A DNA stretch of 64,000 nucleotides. Origin: Sipunculus nudus (taxonomy: Eukaryota > Annelida > Sipuncula > Golfingiida > Sipunculidae). The stretch's first letter is position 1; each line of letters starts with the position of its first letter. The notes under the pieces are model-generated. The model did not search any database, was not told the origin of the DNA, and saw only the letters and a list, made by a program, of their open reading frames with translations. The position numbers and the translations under genes were made by a program. This document shows positions 12,319 to 24,019 of this stretch, piece by piece. Location: the NCBI GenBank assembly GCA_026874595.1, contig CM049316.1, positions 65,951,176-66,015,175 of the forward strand, written 5' to 3'.

Positions 12319-13595
12319 GTAAAAAATCAAGAACGTTATTCTGTTTAATATCAGTCTGCCAACCAAGTGTCTTACTTAGTGTTCAAAATAGCACACTTAT
12401 GAATGTGAATTTCATAAATTCACATAACATAAGCAAGTACACTGTACCAAGTTTAAAATAATAAGCAAACGGTTTTAGATCGTAATGTTTGCAGATACCG
12501 AAATAAGTTAAGGAGAAAACATTGTTCTTTTATATACTAAATATACTTGGTAGGGGCATATTTCCCCTTTTAAAGTTCATTCTCACAATAAAAAATACAG
12601 CGAGACTAATTAGCATCAATTTATCATGAAGTCTGATAAATAAACTGCAGGTAGTTACCCAGTGTTTAGTCAATTTATCCCTGGTCGGGGGTTCCCCAGA
12701 AGAGATCCGTCCAAGGAACACTTTCTGCCTTTATTGCCTCCAATCAATATCCTGACTCTAATAAAAATATCTTTGCCCAGCAGTCGTCCTAACAAATGTC
12801 TTTACCACGCGACTACTGCTAACCGGCGGGCAGGAAAGTTTATTTTTCCAAAATTAATCATGAATCTCACTTTTTCTGTTATAAATATCAGTCAGTAACC
12901 TATGAACCTTTTGCTAAAGTTATTTTCTGTAATGTTTTAAGTCTTTTATTTATGATTTAGCTATTTTACATTTTATTTATATTTTTTCGTCTGCTCCTAT
13001 TTTCTACAGGTTCAAGATGTCCTAAAATAAAAACAGAACTCGGAAATTGTTCCTTGATATTTTCATTAAATTCGTTGTAAATACCTCCCTATTACGTTCT
13101 AAGAAATTTATCAATCTGGCCCAAAATGATATTCAAATGACGAGCCGTTTATGTTGATTCTTTCACTAATTGAAAATTTTAAAGATAAAATTAGCGTGTT
13201 GATAGTCTGATATCACCAACACTGTCTCGTCTGACCTCACTCTACCTTTTAATCCTTATCGGGTTTGATGAGTTTATTTCTATATCAATATCTGGGTCGA
13301 ATGTTGAATATGCAAAACCATAAAATACAATTTTAAAACGATTTTCATATTTTTTCTCTGTCAGTTTTGCGCTTATCTCAATATGGCTAATTAATTAATT
13401 AATCAGTAATTTGCCTTTGGGCAATTATAAATAATTGGTGACAGATTTGCACATGTGATTTTTTTTTGTCCTTGACCTAAATCTTCGAGATGTTACACTA
13501 AATATCCTTTTCTCCATTACCGCTCAGTTGCGAGCGTCCGGGGTAAATGGCTTTAAGTGATCGCTCGGCGTTTTGAACCCTTTGCTTTATATTCT
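12319..13595. other. No gene recognised
   Basis: AT-rich DNA. I see no repeat shared with the window and no coding motif. Confidence 0.45.
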
Positions 13596-13905
13596 TTTTA
13601 TTCACCGACAGCCGAATGACGTTACATTATTTTATATAAGGGTTAAAATATAAAACAAGCACAGCCTAATTAGATGCATAAATATGATACAATAAAATTA
13701 AGGTAAAATACATATCATCCATTACAATATAGAATGGTGTATAGATATCAAGAATAGTTACACTTAGTAAACAGATATGTCTTTAGGTTAGATTTAAAAC
13801 TAGCTAGGCTGCTCTCTTATTTAAACTAACAAGGTAGACTGTTCCATAGGCTAGGTCCAAAATAACGAAAAACCCCATCCCTTCGGAGCCAATCCTTTTT
13901 ATATT
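13596..13905 (-). pseudogene. 3' end of a CR1/L2-like LINE (fragment A)
   Basis: On the minus strand, positions 13885 down to about 13750 can be read as the typical last part of a CR1/L2-type ORF2: a GPSLWNSLP-like block, then ESSLASFKSNLKTYLFTK, then a stop. In-frame stops interrupt it. An AT-rich tail runs down to about 13600. This 'LWNSLP...FK..LK..LF' ending is characteristic of the reverse-transcriptase ORF of Jockey-superfamily LINEs. It lies next to fragment B but is probably a separate insertion, because B has its own poly(A)-like end between them. Confidence 0.7.
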
Positions 13906-13927
13906 TGAACATACACAAGAACTCAGA

Positions 13928-14800
13928 ACTCAGAACTGTTTATTTGACGAAAATAAATTTACAGAACGCAGATGTGTGATATATATATATGTAATATTCA
14001 AACGAAATTTACTGTGCAACCAACTGTTCGTCAGGAGACCACTACTAAGGACTAAGGAAGGATCACTTCCGCTGGCGCAGTGGCCACCCATATCATGGCG
14101 GAGAATCTGTTCATACTTCAGTGTAAAATAACTTATATTAATGCACATATAAATAAAAATACAATGCAACATGGATCTCATCTGCTGATTATAACTAATG
14201 ATATGTTTACATTCATCAACTCTGTGAAAATAAACCATAAACTAAGAAAAAGAGAATACACATCATATAAAACGAAAGAATAAGAATATTATCATAATGT
14301 GATACTTCCATATTATCATACCATGGAGTATCGGGTAGAAGACTGAGAAGCCTATAGCAATTAATAAATTCTGTGATAAAAAATTATCATGCTAAATATG
14401 AAAATTATATAATTAGGTGCGACTGCACACGTAACAGTTAGGTGTCTGACATCCAGTTTGATAATTTGTTATATAATGTTGTTTTATGAAAAACTTTGGA
14501 GGTTAACAAAACTGTCTTAAAAGTCACACCATACTCTGCTTCGAGCAAATGCAGTCTAATCAAAGCAGAAGACATATTATCAAATTTAAACAAATTATAA
14601 ATTACTCTAGCGCTCATACTCATAATTTTTTTGAGTCTATTAGAATGACGCTTTTCAATCCATACTAAAGTAAGAGTTACAGTAGTCGAGACGAGAAAGT
14701 ACAAGAGCTTGCACCAAAATTTAAGCTGTTGAATTGTTTATTTTACTGCGTTTTTGACTAATTTTCCTATTCTTAAATAAAAAAAAATAGAACAGAGTAT
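13928..14800 (-). pseudogene. C-terminal piece of a CR1/L2-like LINE (fragment B)
   Basis: The minus strand near 14735-14690 encodes VQALVLSRLDYCNSYF, a motif typical of the region after the reverse transcriptase of CR1/L2-like LINEs. It continues after a frame change with an RLKKIMSMSARVIYN block, which stands where these proteins have LQR-QN-AAR-I. The downstream part is AT-rich and ends in AATAAA followed by GTTCTGAG repeats near 13930, as expected for a LINE 3' end with a short tandem tail. There is no complete domain. It is a dead copy. Confidence 0.65.
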
Positions 14801-15244
14801 ATTTACATGACTAGTATTTTTTTACACAAAGAGTTTATTTGAAATCCCATATCATTTTTATTCTACAATATCCGGCCACCCAATGACCATTTGCTTCAGT
14901 CACAAGACCAGATCCCTTAATCATTGCATAATGATATAAACACGATTGAACAACCGTTTTATCTAGAAAGCCAGCAAACGTTATACCGCTGTACTATCAT
15001 GTTACATTTAAAGATAAGAGCTTTGACTGATATCACATAACGAGTTCTTGATGATAATAAAATATCCTTAAATTGAAATATCACGGTGGATTTATTCATG
15101 TTTTGTCCGAATTCCTCCAACAGCCATCACGATTGAAATTCGTTTCCCGTACAAAATGATTTCTACGTGTAGATTGTTACTTGGGGTCTCTTTTTTATAT
15201 CTTACCCCGTTATTTCTTCCTTTTTATCTTTACCGAGTTCATAT
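14801..15244. other. No gene recognised
   Basis: The sequence between two LINE remnants could include the 5' untranslated part of the next element, but nothing specific is visible. Confidence 0.4.
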
Positions 15245-15289
15245 TGCTATTGGCAAGTAAACATTCTTATAGTGCGCATGAACTGCGTA

Positions 15290-16565
15290 GGTTAAGAAAT
15301 GGGCCTTCTCGATGTGAAGTCAGTGGGAACATTCTTGCATATCTGAAAACATTAAAATAAATAAACGATGGGTAAAACACCGTTATAGAAGGAGTAGAGC
15401 CGACAGGCATGTTAAGAGACGGAACATTGAAAGCAAGCCTAGACAGGACGGGGTTCGTATGCAAAATTTAGTGCCAACAGACGTTCATCTTGATCATTCT
15501 AAATTAAAACTTTGCTTGGCAAATGTTCGATCCGCAAGAAATAAAGGTTTGGATATATGAGAGTATATTTTGTCTCATGACCTGGATTTAATGGTAATGA
15601 CTGAGACTTGGTTTAAATCGTATGATGAAGCAAAGCGAAATGAATGTTAACCGGATGGCTATACCTTGCATGATTTTTCAAGGAGAGACCATGTAAATTG
15701 AGGTGGGACTGGTATTATCAGGAGAAATAATGTTCAAGTCAAATTACTAAAAGCAGAAAATCATATGAATATTCTGAGTGGTCGCTGACGTATGACAAGC
15801 ATGTCATTCGCTTGGTCGTTCTCTATCGGTCTTGTTACTTGAAGAAGCATACAGTCACAGTGGGTGAATTTCTGGGTGATTTTTCAGAGCACTTACAAGA
15901 TTTACTGATAATAAGTAATCGGCTTCTAATATTGGGAGATTTTAACATACATATAAACAATCCTTTTGATACTGATGGGCAAAACCTCCTAGATTAGTTA
16001 GATAGCATGAGTTTGTCGCAACATATAAATTTTCCTACGCATATACATGGTCATACTTTGGACTTATTAGTCACGCGAAATTCCGACACCTCCACTGTGA
16101 GTCATTTTCAATCGGACTATTTGATTAGTGATCATTTAACTATTTTGTTCAATTTAGAGATGCCAAAACCACTAAAGGAGATGAAAACGATCACCTTTAA
16201 AAAATTTAAACATCGCAAATCTTGGTGAAGAGTTATCCAGTGCGTTTGAAGAGGCGAATTTCCCGGATATACATGATGCAAATTTATTGGCTATTTTGTA
16301 CAATGATATTAAAGTGAATGTTTTGGATAAAGTTGCGCCTGCAAAAACGAAAGTTATTAGGACGCAACATTCGTTGAAATGGTACAACAGCTACCTGAAA
16401 TGTTTAAAAAGGACACCAGATCAGCTGAACAAAAATGGAGATTAACTGGGTTAGAAGAGGATAAAAAATGTTATCAGCAGTTAAAGAAACAGTACTGTAG
16501 AGCAATACATGCAGCGAAACGTGATTACTATATTGATGTAATTAAAAAATGTGGCAATGATTAAA
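15290..16565 (+). pseudogene. Broken APE-like endonuclease and linker of LINE ORF2
   Basis: The first half of ORF2 can be followed through at least three frame changes. Landmarks are LCLANVRSARNKG (near 15515, endonuclease N-terminal block), MTETWF (near 15597, catalytic Glu block), ILGDFNIHI (near 15930, catalytic Asp/Asn block), HTLDLLVT (near 16050) and LISDHLTI (near 16120, the SDH block). In-frame stops occur near 15558, 15649, 15699 and 15997. The linker then shows ALYND/KVAPAKT-like and TGLEEDKKCYQQLKKQY segments. All the main endonuclease motifs are still readable although the frame is lost, so the copy has decayed by scattered changes and not by one large deletion. Confidence 0.8.
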
Positions 16566-16720
16566 GAAAGTTGTTCAGTTTGACAAAGTCTCTTTATAAG
16601 AGAAAGCAAACCACAGAATATCCGTCGGAGGGAGATGATGCCGATATAGCAAATGCGATTGGTTCTTTTTTCAGAACAAAATCACAAAAAATAGACAGTA
16701 TTTAGACGATTTGCATCTAG

Positions 16721-18208
16721 ATGTACATGAATTCTCAGTGTCCATCCAGCAAAGCGATGCTACCAGAGTTTCAGCTAAGTACACATGAGGAAGTTCGAAC
16801 ATTAATTGCACAGTTGCCAGATAAACAATGTTTCGCCGATCCAATACCTACTTCCATTGTAAAAAAGTGCTCAGATGTTTTTACAAAGATTATATCACAT
16901 CTGATAACCACTTTGTTAAGCTCTGGTGTGTTCCCCGAGGTTTGGAAGCAAGCTATTGTGACGCCTTTGCCTAAAAAGCAAGGCATTTGTGAACTCTCAA
17001 ATTTTCGACCAGTTAGCGGACTGCAGTTGTGCAGTAAACTAACAGAGAAAGTGTCAGTGTTAAGACTTAGTGACCACATGTCACATAACTGGCCATTACC
17101 TGACCACCAGTCAGCATACCGTACCGCGCACAGCACCGAAACGGCGCTTGTTAAAATTTGTCCTGATATATTCGACAGCATGGATCGGCAGGAGCTGGTT
17201 CTCCTCGTGCTGCTCGATCTTTCGGCAGCATTCGATACTATCGATGCTCGATTGTTATTGAAAACTATGCAAAAGGACTTGGGCCTTTGTGGCACAGTAA
17301 TAAATTGGTTTAAATCATATATGTCTGATCGGACCCAAAGAATTAAAGTAAATGGAACTCTGTCTGATATATTTGAAATTAAGTGTGGGGTTCCCCAGGC
17401 ATCCTGCTGTGGGCCTGTATTGTTTTCTGTGTACTGTCGGCAGTTAATGGAAATAGTCAAAGGCCATCTTCCTCAGGTACATGGATATGCTGATGATCAT
17501 CAGCTCTACCTGATATTCCGTCCTGGAAAAGAAGAAATTGCTGTACGGGCTATGGAAAACTGTTTTAGAGATGTACGTCAATGGATGCTACAGAATAAAC
17601 TGAAAATTAACGACGGAAAAACTGATGTTTTAGTGATAGGCACCAGACAGAAATTGGCTAAAGTTAATTTAGATTCTATTAGGATTGGAGAGGATATAGT
17701 CAAATGTTCAGTGATGGCACGAAATTTAGGTTTTTGGCTGGATTTAAATATGGGTATGAACAAACAAATTAATGCCACATGTAGCAATGCTTTTCATAGT
17801 CTTTACAATATCAAGCAGATCAGGAAGTATATAACAGATGATTCGGCGAAGACATTGATACATGCGGTTGTGACTAGTCAATTGGATTATTGTAATGCTT
17901 TGTACATTAATTTACCTAAATGTAAATTAAAGAAATTGCAACGAGTCCAAAACACTGCAGCTCGGTTGATTTGTAAAGTATCTAAATTTGATCACATTTC
18001 ACCTGTGCTTAAGATGCTGCACTGGTTACCAGTCAAATACAGATGTGAATACAAAATATTAATCCTTACATTCAAAGCTTTGCATGGTATAGCCCCGATT
18101 TACATCAGTGAGATGCTTATGCTGTGTGATCATGCTCGATACGATTTGCGTTCAAACAATACCATCTTTGAGAGTACCAGGAACAAAAACGAAAACAGTC
18201 GGTTGTAG
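16721..18208 (+). CDS. LINE ORF2 reverse transcriptase domain, 495-codon open frame
   Basis: This is the longest open frame of the window and encodes the reverse transcriptase of the CR1/L2-like element. Visible blocks are ELSNFRPVSG (residues 91-100), HQSAYR and HSTETAL (129-143), LLDLSAAFDTID (164-175, with the first catalytic Asp), INWFKSYMSDR (194-204), GVPQASCCGPVLF (223-235) and the catalytic YADD (256-259). The C-terminal part has the LDYCNALY, LQRVQNTAARLI and LHWLPVKYR blocks of this LINE group. In the GVPQ block the usual Gly-Ser is Ala-Ser. The start codon is only where the open frame begins; the real protein started more than 1.4 kb upstream. The last ~50 residues continue in another frame up to 18344 (LWNNLPVHL and FKSDLRTF), so a frameshift lies near 18150-18200. 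Strand and identity are secure; function is lost. Confidence 0.85.
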   Translation: MYMNSQCPSSKAMLPEFQLSTHEEVRTLIAQLPDKQCFADPIPTSIVKKCSDVFTKIISHLITTLLSSGVFPEVWKQAIVTPLPKKQGICELSNFRPVSGLQLCSKLTEKVSVLRLSDHMSHNWPLPDHQSAYRTAHSTETALVKICPDIFDSMDRQELVLLVLLDLSAAFDTIDARLLLKTMQKDLGLCGTVINWFKSYMSDRTQRIKVNGTLSDIFEIKCGVPQASCCGPVLFSVYCRQLMEIVKGHLPQVHGYADDHQLYLIFRPGKEEIAVRAMENCFRDVRQWMLQNKLKINDGKTDVLVIGTRQKLAKVNLDSIRIGEDIVKCSVMARNLGFWLDLNMGMNKQINATCSNAFHSLYNIKQIRKYITDDSAKTLIHAVVTSQLDYCNALYINLPKCKLKKLQRVQNTAARLICKVSKFDHISPVLKMLHWLPVKYRCEYKILILTFKALHGIAPIYISEMLMLCDHARYDLRSNNTIFESTRNKNENSRL

Positions 18209-18464
18209 GTCATTTCGATACGCAGCTCCTATATTGTGGAACAACCTACCAGTGCATCTGAGACTCGTGGATAATTATGAACGTTTTAAGTCCGATCTGA
18301 GGACATTCTATTTTAAAACTATTCCTGAATTTAGATATATATAAATGCTATGCTAGGTTTTACTGGTCATATATCATGTGCATATGTTTTTAATATCATA
18401 GTCTATTGTATAACTAGCGCAGTAGAGATCTTTTTATGATGATTAGCGCTATATAAAAAATAAA

Positions 18465-18478
18465 CTATCTATCTATCT
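18465..18478 (+). repeat. LINE 3' (CTAT)n tail
   Basis: A short run of CTAT units follows TATAAAAAATAAA directly at the end of the LINE. A microsatellite tail of this sort marks the 3' border of CR1/L2-like insertions. Confidence 0.7.
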
Positions 18479-18480
18479 GC

Positions 18481-20150
18481 TATTAAACTATAAAATATGA
18501 TTACGTACCCCTGGGGGTAACCTGAAATGGGGGTACTTTGAGGTTTTTACACCGGGATCGTCTCATCTTTCCATAAGGAATGGTTTTTCCGTGCAAACAT
18601 TTCTAACAGAGTTTATATATATAATAGATACATTCTCTCCCGAAATATTTGGTCTCGAGAAGGTCATGAAATAAAATATATGTATCCCACATGTACATGA
18701 GACAACACAAATCTGTAGCTTACATACGTATGACTTGATATCCTATCAGTGTAAATGTTTAAACGGCTGAAGCACATCAAGTGACTGGCGGGAACCGTTC
18801 CTTTTAAATAACTGAATCAGCTAAAAGCAACGGGTAATTGTATCGGCTGGCGTGCTTTACCGGCAGTGACATGGATGTCTCGGAGGAACGCTTGGTGTTA
18901 TCAACTGTAATGCGAGCGCATGAGAACCATAGTCCCGAGACCGCCTGAGTGGGTCTCACATCGGGGTAGAAACCATACCCGCGCAGACTCTGTTCCATTA
19001 GAAACGATTAGATAAATGTATCGGGAAATCTGGGGATTCTTATAAATCTTCTGTCACATATGTTTTGTTTTATTACACAGATCATGTGACACCGATCACG
19101 TGACACTCCCCATGTCGTTTCACTTAGAAATAACTCAAATTCGCCTCCACAAACTGAAATACATTTTCTACTAATGAAATGTTCTACTATATTAGACTGC
19201 TTGTAAAATGAACCTGTGTCGTGGCTGACTAACCACGTGATCACTCGCACTCTAATACACTATTTATCTGTCTGCCATCTGTGGCTGTTCTTTATACCCC
19301 TTCAGTGTGAAAGATTCAATGATATTAGTACCACAGCGTCGGAAAAACATTCTAAAGACCTTACATCAATTAAAAAAAATCCAGTGTTATTAACCTGTAT
19401 CCGATAAATTTATATATTTATGATTTACATACGGTGGGGGTTAAAGCTGGAGACATAACATCAGTTACAAAGTCATGCTATAAAGTGTAATTTACTTTGG
19501 TCCTATGAAATATAGATCAATTGATTTATATAATTGTATGAAATATAGTCAAGATATTTGTTACTTAGAGTAAGTTACCGTGACTCAATGTTTTCCCAAA
19601 TATATTGTAAATATATAAAAAGATATCTTATACCGTTTTTTGTGTCCAATATGCATTTTTTAATTTGACTCATTCATGGTATGCTCAAAATAATTTTCTT
19701 TATTTGTTTACAATATGTAATATACAAAACAAATATTGCATTTACAGTTTAAATGTCCAACAATATCATTGAACCATATATTTAAGTTTACTTTGTGAAT
19801 TGTTTACATGTTTGACATTATGACTTTCTCCTGTTGAAGCAGATTTGTGGGGAGTCTTGGGTATATGACCTAAACGACATGGAAAGAGACTTTGGAGACC
19901 TCTGTTAAACTTTATGGATAAAGAACAATATACTGAACCTTACAAAAAGACCCGAGCTCGTACCAACTCATTAATAAGGATATAGGTAGCTAAAGGGGTG
20001 AAATAAACCATTTGGATTGCTCGTTAAATAATTCCAGTCCGTCAAATGATACCACGCGGCCATTGTCATACACGACGCAGCGGTTCTGCATCGTAAACTT
20101 CAAAGCAAGTAATGCGGAAAGGAACGCTTTTTAAAAAAAAAATGATGTTA
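18481..20150. other. No gene recognised
   Basis: Mostly AT-rich DNA. A less AT-rich stretch at 18780-19000 has short open frames on the minus strand but no motif that I recognise. Confidence 0.4.
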
Positions 20151-20320
20151 CAGCAGATGCTGATCCAGGATTTAGGAAAAGGAGGGGTCCAACCAAAGAG
20201 AACTAATGATAAAAATGATAAAAGGTCCCTAGCTCCGGAATTTGGCCGCAAAATTGGTCTTATAACCATAAAAAAGGTTGCGGAGGCTGAAAAATGGGGG
20301 TTCCCGACCCCCGGTTGAAG
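20151..20320 (+). repeat. Family E hAT-like MITE, copy 1
   Basis: It begins with a GATCCAGGATTTAGG block and shares internal blocks with the copies at 23317 and 31928 (for example the ACTAATGA block and TTTTGCGGCC, read in reverse). It ends in GGGTTCCCGACCCCCGG. Its right terminus has diverged, so the element is incomplete at that side. Short MITEs with CAGNGGCGGATCCAGG ends are usually assigned to the hAT superfamily. Confidence 0.7.
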
Positions 20321-21205
20321 GGTTGAAGCAAATCTCTGATATAAGACATTAAATACCTAGAATTGTCAGGCTTCTCCTTTTAATGCCTGTGACCTCCATG
20401 CAGTCATTATATGAAATTAGTTATCATCTTCATTTTTTATTTCGTGAAACTTTCCCAACCCACGCATTACATTAAATGACTGAAACCAGTAAAACATACC
20501 CATTAACGGCCAATAAATCAAAACAGGCTAAATTTGTTTCACAAATAAACACTGTCACACCAAAAAATGACATTTTATATGGTCACTAAACACCTTGATT
20601 GTAAAAATCTTGAGCAGAATTTTTAAAAACTCTCATTAGAAATAAAATAAAGAGAGAGAAAAGGCAGGCAAGCACGTTTTGGCCACTATGTACTTAGCTT
20701 TTTTGTGCAAGAGCTGATCAAATGAATTGAAAATTGAAGACCACTAAAATGAAGCCCCTATTTGGACGTTAATAAAGCTACGTGACCTGAAACAATGCCA
20801 GAGGGGAACGGGGCACTTAGGCAGGTCCACGGGGTTCTTGAAGCACTCAGGAGTATGCAGATAAAATGCTGTCATACAAGCACTCATAAACTGATTGTGG
20901 CAGTTTGTCTGGAAGACGATGCCTGCGGGGAGGATTTAGGGGTGATCACTGTTGTCGCTTGAAACGTGTTCATTTGACGCGAGACGGTTTATTTACGTCA
21001 TAGCATCACTGTAAGTCTGTAAGCACCCGGACGTGTACCAGAAGATGCCTATTGAGTACAGAAATATAAAATAACTTTCACATTGAAAATCCAAAACGAT
21101 TCTAACCCAATTTTTATGTGAATTGAGCGTTTAAGTTTTTAATCTGCTTCACCTAAATCGAAAAAAAACTGGTTTGAGTAAGTTACCTATGAACACCCTG
21201 AAACA

Positions 21206-21208
<3 letters not shown>
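20321..21208. other. No gene recognised
   Basis: Ordinary AT-rich sequence without shared repeats. Confidence 0.4.

Positions 21209-21283
<75 letters not shown>
21209..21283. repeat. (TA)n microsatellite
   Basis: About 37 uninterrupted TA units. Confidence 0.97.
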
Positions 21284-21285
<2 letters not shown>

Positions 21286-22523
21286 GTTCTAAAATAGAAG
21301 TCTTAAGTTAATTCTTAAAATTATTAGCGGGGTTCAAAGAACATATAAAGAATAAAATTAAAACACTCAAAAACGATAGAAATTAGATTTTGTAAATATC
21401 TGGATATATAAACCTGTTTTAATTTTCATATTCACTTCATTCTCTTAGGGAAAATAATCTCAAAAACACCATATTCATTAGGCTATATATGCAGAGCGAA
21501 GAAGGGGCGCGGGGATGGTTTCAAAGTTATTAGTTATTAGATGTTTAGGCTGGTTCCTCCGATTATTGTTTTGATCATTACCACTGTGTATGAACATGTT
21601 ACTCCGGTCTGATAGATTGTGAGGCTATAGACCAGACCGGATGCTCACGGAGGTGAGATAGGCTCCAACCATCATCTATCCCTGGTGAATACCCTCCCTA
21701 CATAACGCCATGACGGGAACATAAAGTTTGCACTTACGTACATAAGGAGGGCCCCATGTGTGGGGAAAACTCCGGTTATGTTCCGGGTTATGGCGATTGT
21801 AGTGTCAGTGCAACGACCTATAAAACACACGGGACTAATGGGAAACATTTTCAGGCCATTCCTAGTAAATTGCATTTAGCACGGAAAATATGCAAATGTC
21901 AATAATAAGAAAATAAAGAGTATCTGTAAAGCCAAAACAAGGAAATAATCTGTTCTCCAAGTTCTATCTGTTTGCCCCTCATATTTTAGGTTCGAAGTTT
22001 TCAGTTATTTATGCTTTTGTCTAATTCCCTTAAAAATTCATAAAAGAATCATAGAAAATAGAATAGTTTGTTTTGCGTATATTTGCATTATTAAAAATTA
22101 CTTATTTGTTTTCGAAACTTTCCATATTTGCATCATTTTTAACTCGACCGGTAATATGAATAAAACCTTTTTTATTAAATCTCCCACTCGATCCAGATTT
22201 TACCTCACCATCCGTTTAACTGTTTATTTTTTGTGGCCTAAATGTTTACACCAAAGCTACATAAGCCGACCGTTGTCTTTTGTGGTTATATCTTAAGCAG
22301 GGCCTTTACGGCCGCAGTAGATCTGCCGAGAAGCAAGATAAATGTCACAATGAGCTACAAATAAAGGTAGAAGACGGATTTTGGTTAAACTGATGCAAGG
22401 GAGATAAAAATCAGGTAAATTTGGTTAGGCAAGATCTGGGGAGATCCTGGCTGATGTTTAAGTTGCGCGTCTCCAATCCAGGATATTTTCGTAACCCTCG
22501 GGGCAACATGAACTGGAAATTTG
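21284..22523. other. No gene recognised
   Basis: AT-rich DNA. The stretch 21590-21880 is less AT-rich but has only a 67-codon minus-strand frame without a motif. Confidence 0.4.
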
Positions 22524-22706
22524 CACTCAGATAGTGCATACCTCCGCCCAGACAGCTCATTACCCCGATATGGCATTGTCAGAAAAAAAAACAGCATTTT
22601 TCTTTTAAAAAAATTCCTGGATCGTTAGGGTGATCCGGATAACCCCACAATTTAATCAATTTTATCGCGGTATCCTAAAAATCATTAAAATCACTTTCTG
22701 TTTATA
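22524..22706 (+). repeat. Family A dispersed repeat, copy 1
   Basis: It begins ACTCAGATAGTGCATACC then CTCCGCC. It continues with GACAGCTCAT, ATATGGCATTGTCAGAAA, AACAGCATTTTTC, CCTGGAT, GTGATCCGGATAACC and AATTTAATCAATT, all shared with 26757 and 42698. The 3' end is lost here. The element resembles a MITE whose terminal motif is CTCCGCC. Confidence 0.8.
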
Positions 22707-23316
22707 TTTCAGATGCATATATTTATAGAATGTTACTTAATACGTGAAGTCTTTACAAGAAATAGATCCATGTTAATCTAATTTCTTTTTCTCTCAACGA
22801 AAATACCTATAACGCGGGTGTAATTAGAAAGTCAGTTTTCAACTCCAACAATCCCTAAACAGCAGAGTCATATTGTCATGAGTCCGAGTTTGCGCCGTGT
22901 GGAATCTTTGTAACAGAGTGTCTGAACGTTGAGGTACGCCTTCCGTTGTCCTATTGAAGATGATGTAGCCGAGGTATTGTTCAAAAGCATCCGAATTAAA
23001 AACCAGCTCCGTGATAAAGAAATAGAATAATTCCCTTTAATAAACCAGAAACGAGCGAATAAATATTATTAAATAGTAATATTATCATAATTTTATCATG
23101 CCTATTATTAAAATAACGATAGTTTCATTCCAAGAGTCTTAGTTACATGTATTTTAGCAAAGGATAATCAATGAACGAATGAACAACATAACAGGTTTTA
23201 ACATTAATTAAAAAAATGTAGTCCTGTGCACTGGGTGCTTTATTCTTTTCTCTGAGGATATAACGATGTAGACCATGGAATTAAGTATTAGAAAACTGAG
23301 AACACACTTTCAAAAC
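22707..23316. other. No gene recognised
   Basis: AT-rich DNA with no shared repeats. Confidence 0.4.
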
Positions 23317-23519
23317 CATAAGCCGATCCAGGGGGTCCAGGGGGTCCGGATCCCCCCTTTTTCATCAGAAGCAACTTTTTTTTTCAGACAAAATTTTGCG
23401 GCCTAGACCCCCCCCCCCCTTTTTCTCCAGACCTTGGGACCTATTTTAGGGTTTTCATTAGTCCTTCTGAGTTTGAACCCCCCCCCCCCCACTTTTCCTA
23501 AATCCTGGATCCGCCCCTG
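23317..23519 (-). repeat. Family E hAT-like MITE, copy 2
   Basis: The right end reads CCTAAATCCTGGATCCGCCC then CTG, the inverse of a CAGGGGCGGATCC terminus. The left end (AGCCGATCCAGG) is a diverged version of the same terminus. Two long C runs (23408-23420 and 23478-23490) sit inside. The order of blocks matches 31928-32124. Confidence 0.75.
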
Positions 23520-23537
23520 GAAACTGTGCTTAAAATT

Positions 23538-24009
23538 CATTGACGTAGTAGATTCCAGGCTGCTCGAGTCAGAATCTACGTCCGAGTCCTTGAGGATCGA
23601 GTCCAAGTCTTCCAGTCCGAGTCACTTCGAAGCCGAATACAAGTCCGTGTCCAATACTCATCTCCTATTAAAAAGAAATTTTAAACGGATAATACTTTTG
23701 GATTTTTGTGTGTATATGCAAGTTAGTTTAATCATGTATTTTACTTGAATGTTAAATTACCTGTAGCTCCCGATGACGAACTTAAGCTTTGGTAAATACA
23801 GTCTTATGTTGTATGACTAATATTCTGATGGTAATTCGCGCATGTATGTTGTCTTTATAGCATGTGTCAGAGCTTTTTTTCTACTGGACTCGAGATGGTT
23901 GCCTGATTTCTCGAGTCCTTACCTCCGAGTCTGAGTACAAGTTCGAGTCCAGAACCTTCGAGTCTAAGTTCGAGTCACTAGAAAGGTAGACTTGAGTCCT
24001 ACATCACTG
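23538..24009 (+). repeat. Family F GACTCGAG-rich hAT-like element, copy 1
   Basis: Both ends are arrays of the degenerate hexamer GAGTCC/GGACTC. The centre is AT-rich and shares blocks with 61541-62096 read in reverse (for example AATATTCTG, TTCGCGCATG, TGTCTTTATAG). The right end reads CTACATCACTG, the inverse of CAGTGATGTAG; the left end CATTGACGTAG is its diverged partner. GCTTAAAATT lies just outside the left end and GCTTAAATT just outside the right end, which looks like a decayed target-site duplication. hAT elements have CA(G/T)NG ends and 8-bp duplications, so the placement is reasonable. Confidence 0.65.
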
Positions 24010-24019
24010 GCTTAAATTA

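Larger units (their letters stand above)
15245..18480 (+). mobile_element. Degenerate CR1/L2-like non-LTR retrotransposon
   Basis: About 3.2 kb carries the order expected for ORF2 of a Jockey-superfamily LINE: an Arg-rich lead-in, an APE-type endonuclease (broken), a linker, a reverse transcriptase (open), a conserved C-terminal region, an AT-rich 3' end with AATAAA and a short (CTAT)n tail at 18465-18478. LINEs of this kind copy themselves by nicking the genome and priming reverse transcription on the nick. The simple-repeat 3' tail fits the CR1/L2 group better than poly(A)-tailed L1. The endonuclease part has several stops and frameshifts, so the copy cannot be active. The 5' limit is uncertain. 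Confidence 0.85.

Noticed and set aside
16771-17460. 229-codon open frame on the minus strand
   Set aside because: It is the antisense of the LINE reverse transcriptase, whose motifs are all on the plus strand.
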